Positions 60,234-64,000 of a DNA stretch of 64,000 nucleotides are shown here, in pieces. Within the stretch, counting starts at the first letter, position 1, and every line of letters begins with the position of its first letter. The stretch is from Cheiracanthium punctorium (Eukaryota > Arthropoda > Arachnida > Araneae > Cheiracanthiidae). The notes under the pieces were generated by a model. It made no database searches. It was not told the DNA's origin and saw only the letters and a list, made by a program, of their open reading frames with translations. The DNA lies in assembly GCA_038373885.1 (NCBI GenBank), contig JAWZYV010012344.1, forward strand, positions 124,001 to 188,000, read 5' to 3'. The position numbers and the translations under genes are program-made.

Positions 60234-61647
60234 CCCATATTGGACTACTCATAAAAACAACCATAGGAAAACCGTAAATTTTTAAAATCGCGATCAATGT
60301 GAGGTATTTATTACACACATAAAACAGAAATTTAAAAAGTTTTATTAAAATTTAAAAAAAATTCAGACTGTCCTATAAATAGGACAATGGTCCAATGCAC
60401 TACAAAATGTTACAAAAGTTGAGTTACGTTTTGAAAAGGATTTTTCTGAATGGTTTCTATATAATCGGATGTTGCACATTTTGCAAATTGTAATTCTTTT
60501 TTTCCCTTGCAAGAATTTAAATGAAAAAAGCTTTGTCAACATACTGGATATTTCACCAATTCATGCTCACAGTTAGAAGACGAAGACGAAGTTCTTCGCT
60601 ATGCTCTTTGTGTAATGTTGTTTTTGGCAATTGTTTCACCTAGGTAACTTATTGTAACGATATACCACCTTGCGGCTTGCTTTGATTTGCGAAATGTTAA
60701 TAAATCTCGTGCAGAGGAAAATAATTTGGAAAAATTTCAGCCCTCGATCAGAGTGGCTCCAAAGATATTCAGAGGAAGAAAGAGTCCACTACCACAATTT
60801 TCCTGAAATAGAATTAATATTGCATATTACTCTTGAATACGTCTATTACATTTTCATATGTGTTTTAAGTCGTAGCACAAAATGGTACACTAGTACCCTT
60901 TCTGGTTTCTTTCACACGACGCTGTAATTTACTGTATACCTTTGTAGCTTCGAAATTTCTTGGTAATGAAAGTACAGGGTTGTCACTCTAGTGGACAGAT
61001 GCTATTTTCTTGGTTCTGACAAACAGTGCATCAGATATTCGTCCCTAATGTTTTAACTAGCCATTAAAAGATATTTGAGGGAAATTTATCAATTGATTAT
61101 CTCCAACAGTTTCAGTGGTTGCTAAAAAACGATGGTAGCTGATACAAAAAGTGAAAAACTTTCCAACTTTTAATTGCTCCCTGTCACCGAGCATGAAAAA
61201 ATAAAAAGGTACATTATTGCCTGAATTCAAGTAATGTGATCTAGAAGTATGAGTGACATAAAAAAAAGGTATGTATTGGACCGTTGTCCTATTTATAGGA
61301 CAGTTAGAAAACACGTGTCACATGTTCCTAATATTTATTTTTTTCATGGATATTCTTAATGTTTTGAAAAACACTGAGGATCTTTTAAAAAACTGAATAG
61401 GTTTGATCAAGGGGAAAACATATTTTTATAATTTTTTAATGGCTTAAAGCAATGACATTTTAAGAGGTAAATTTAAAGTTTTTTTTTCATTAATTTTTTT
61501 CAAAACTCCATTTTTCTCTATTGGTATATAAAATTTTGCCTACTTGTCGCAATTTAAAAAAAGTTTTATGTAGATTTTATTTTTTTATTTTATTTTATCC
61601 GTATTTAATTCAACTGTCCTATAAATAGGACGGCACTCCAATATGGG
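60234..61647. mobile_element. P3 TTAA element (piggyBac-like), 1,414 bp
   Basis: Inverted ends CCCATATTGGA(C/G)T / A(C)TCCAATATGGG, flanked by TTAA (60230-60233, 61648-61651). The palindrome GTCCTATAAATAGGAC occurs at 60370-60385, as GTCCTATTTATAGGAC at 61285-61300, and again at 61616-61631. TGGTCCAATGCACTAC near the first and TGTATTGGACCGTTG near the second are inverted-related. Two 85-codon frames (60670-60927 +, 61057-61314 -) show no transposase motif, so it is non-autonomous or too decayed. Confidence 0.85.
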
Positions 61648-61651
61648 TTAA

Positions 61652-61885
61652 GAAAGACTTCTTTGACCTGAGCAACATGTACAATAAAATAAAATGTGAC
61701 GTTAAAGCAATGTAAGTGTTTGGGGGTGTGATTAATTTATTTAAAAAAAAACCTTTTTGTGCAAAACAAAATTTACAATGAAGCAAAATGTTATCCTTAT
61801 TTGGAGCGTATGATAAATAAAAACCTATACATGCTTAAGTTTAAACTTTGGGTATGTATATCCCTAAAAATTAATTTAAAAAATG
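61652..61885. other. AT-rich spacer
   Basis: TGTTATCCTTATTTGG-like H8 interior sequence near 61790 suggests an old hAT remnant; otherwise nothing. Confidence 0.3.
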
Positions 61886-62238
61886 CAGTAGAACCTCTTT
61901 TATCCGCCCTCGGCTGATCCGGTTGGTCCGGCCATGCTTGAGACGATATTTTTCTCCAGCTTTTTATTGTAGGCTACCTTCAATTTTTCCATAACGTACA
62001 TATGTACAGTAAATGCATGCAGTATTGGTCTTTTTCAAAAATAATACCAGCTTTTGTGCTGTTTATTGCAATTTTTTTTTTTTTTTTACGTTAGAGAACA
62101 ATACCTGTAGCCAGGTTTGAATTCAGGAATCGTTTATTTTACTGCAAATCTGTATTTTTTCGGTATTATTAGATAATCTGACCTTGTTTGCTGTCCGACC
62201 ATACCCCAAAAAGTTAACGGTTTTGAGGAGTTCTACTG
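61886..62238. mobile_element. pogo/Tigger-like MITE, 353 bp
   Basis: Ends CAGTAGAACCTCTTTTATCC / TTTTGAGGAGTTCTACTG; the right end is followed by TA. Inner CCGGTTGGTCCGGCCATGC and GCTGTCCGACCATACCCCAA are inverted-related. CAGTAGAACCTC is a typical Tigger/pogo terminus. No coding content. Confidence 0.75.
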
Positions 62239-64000
62239 TATTATTTTTCATTAAAACATTAAACGGTTTATTATTATTACTATTATTATTTATTATTAAA
62301 TTTTTCTTTTTTGGTAGCTGCGTTACACACAGTGTTTGGAGAATTGCCCACATTCATAGATTAAGCTTTTTAAAATGCATATTCACTTTATGGATCAATT
62401 GTTATGAAAGTAGGCCACGGAACAAGATTAGCGAATATCAGCGGACAATTGTTGTTTACAATGTCCTAACACCTTATGCTCAAGGCAATGCCGGGCTACA
62501 CTAGTGTTTCATTAAATATTAGTTAAATGTACTGTATTTTCGCCTATAAAGATAAAAATCAGTACACTAATAATGTCAAATAAATAAAAATAAATAAAAA
62601 ATAAATAAAAATAAAAATTTAAATAGCTCAATCTTACACGCGCAAGATAAAGCGCCCCAATCTCTTAAAATGTTGTTTATCTAAAGTATCGTAAATGATA
62701 CGAATTTTCTTTCATCACAAAATGCACAATTGTTATAGGTACCACACTAACACTTCGTTATTAGTTGAGTTGCAGTGATAGAGAAATACGTGTATTGTGC
62801 AAACTACGAAATCGATGAACAATACTTATATGTTCCATGCATTTTAAAATGAACAAAGGGCAACAAATTTAAGAATCATTTCAACGTTTGCATACTTATC
62901 TTCTGATTCTTTTTTCCCTGATTTAATGAAAACATCACAATTTTTCGGTTACACTCCGATTCTATAAGGCGAAACGTTTTTCCGTACATTACGGGTAAGT
63001 AGTTACCGTGAAGAATGAGCAAAACGTGTTTTAGAGCAATATAAATCAGTCACGTGCATTTTCTTTTCGGGAAAAAAAGGGGGGAATAAAAAATATATTG
63101 CCTTCTCTTTATTTCCTAAACCGTTTATTTGATAGCACCTTTTTTACCTCGAAAAAATGCTCTATAATTTACACCCAAAGAACACATATTTTGCGAAAAT
63201 TTCGTCCACATAATGATAATATTTTGTTCGCAAAAGCGCTCTGCTTATAAAAATATCCTTGCGAGCTTTCCTCCAAGCTTCCAAGTCTCATTTTCGGAGC
63301 GAAAATTCTCAAAATATGTCGTTTGGCAAAGAATAGTTGAAGCAGAAGCAACATCGCTACATCTCATCTCGACTCTACCGGAACTTTTATTCCCGTAATG
63401 CATTCAAGCTGTTGCCAGAAATATATATATTTATTTGAAGATTTTTTTAAAATATTTTTCTTTCCGAAGGATGTCGCTTCAGCGTCCGTTTGCAAACGAT
63501 ACTTTTTAGAGTTATTTTTTCACGTTAAAGACATTTTTTTTTTTCATTGCCTTTGAATTTACGACAAATAGCCACGATTGTGTAAGGAATTCTTTAATTT
63601 TCTTGTGAGCGATAGACATACATAAAGAATCTGTGTTTACTTCTTTTCCTGGAGTAAATAATAGGTTTAGCATAAATAAATGTTTTTCCCCCTTTTCATA
63701 AAAATGCAAAACAAATTTAAGGAAAACAGCATTTTCCACAGCAGACATTCATGATAAATTAAAAGAAAAAAAAAAAAACTAATTTCCCTAAAAGAATTGC
63801 ATTAATGAAAGTGCTTTATTTCCTCCAGTAAACTACTCTTATTAAAAAAGTTCTACACCTTATTTTGCGAAAATTCGGAAATACCTTTGAAATAAATGTG
63901 TATATATTAAGTGTCATTTTTAGAACGATTAGACAAGACAACATATATTTGGCAAATGGAGTATTCTGGCTTTCCTCTCTTTAAAGCAACTGTCCACAAA
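62239..64000. other. AT-rich sequence, mostly featureless
   Basis: ATT-type microsatellite at about 62268-62300 and an AAATA/AAAATA-rich tract at 62571-62625. The 63060-63420 part has slightly higher GC and no repeat match. No credible coding region or element terminus; overlapping frames on both strands near 63169-63398 are shadows of each other. Confidence 0.45.

Noticed and set aside
60670..61314. piggyBac transposase remnants inside P3
   Set aside because: Translations of both 85-codon frames and alternative frames show no DDD-region or C-terminal cysteine motif convincing enough to call.

Overview
The window looks like intergenic or intronic DNA of a repeat-rich, AT-rich animal genome, most probably an arthropod. 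It could be a chelicerate, but the sequence alone does not settle this. No reading frame exceeds about 140 codons, and I recognise no complete protein-coding host gene, rRNA, tRNA gene or CRISPR array. What can be identified is almost entirely transposable elements, many nested in one another. Several keep exact target-site duplications or a matching empty site elsewhere in the window, so their boundaries are well supported.

Four groups dominate. (1) TTAA-flanked elements whose ends begin CCC, as in the piggyBac superfamily. The main family, called P1 here, has nine copies spread over the window, most with a ~100 bp internal hairpin. Others are P2 (two 276 bp copies in a foldback at 15.4-16.5 kb), P3 (60.2-61.6 kb), P4 (55.0-55.6 kb) and perhaps P5 (33.0-35.1 kb). 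(2) hAT-type elements with 8 bp target duplications, called H1-H11 by terminal sequence; one (51.8-52.5 kb) keeps a decayed transposase C-terminus. (3) Tc1/mariner/pogo-type elements, including a Tigger-like copy with a decayed HTH region (20.5-21.2 kb) and a mariner catalytic-motif remnant (44.4 kb). (4) Retroelements: tRNA-derived SINEs, RTE-like LINE 3' tails, and a broken LINE ORF2 RNase H region (37.1-38.6 kb) interrupted by two later insertions. A ~4 kb Helitron-like array with an internal ~120 bp minisatellite and a CTAG hairpin terminus fills 46.0-50.0 kb.

Layout: 0-8 kb, minisatellites, tandem duplications, a pogo-like element carrying an H3 MITE, and an H4 element; 8-15 kb, a SINE and H9 elements with an expanded 33 bp repeat in otherwise featureless AT-rich DNA; 15-18 kb, the foldback with paired P2; 18.9-31 kb, dense nesting of P1, hAT, SINE, RTE and Tigger; 31.4-32.4 kb, a repeat-poor block with a G4 motif; 33-36 kb, a possible P5; 37-42 kb, the broken LINE, SINEs and hAT MITEs; 42-46 kb, diverged repeats and mariner remnants; 46-50 kb, the Helitron; 50-64 kb, further P1, P3, P4, hAT and pogo elements, a perfect 94 bp palindrome (56.6 kb), and a minus-strand heat-shock-type promoter arrangement (58.0-58.1 kb).

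The elements do not form a pathway. They record successive insertions. The most useful signals are internal before/after comparisons that fix target sites without outside data, and the P1 hairpins, which could be a source of double-stranded RNA if transcribed.
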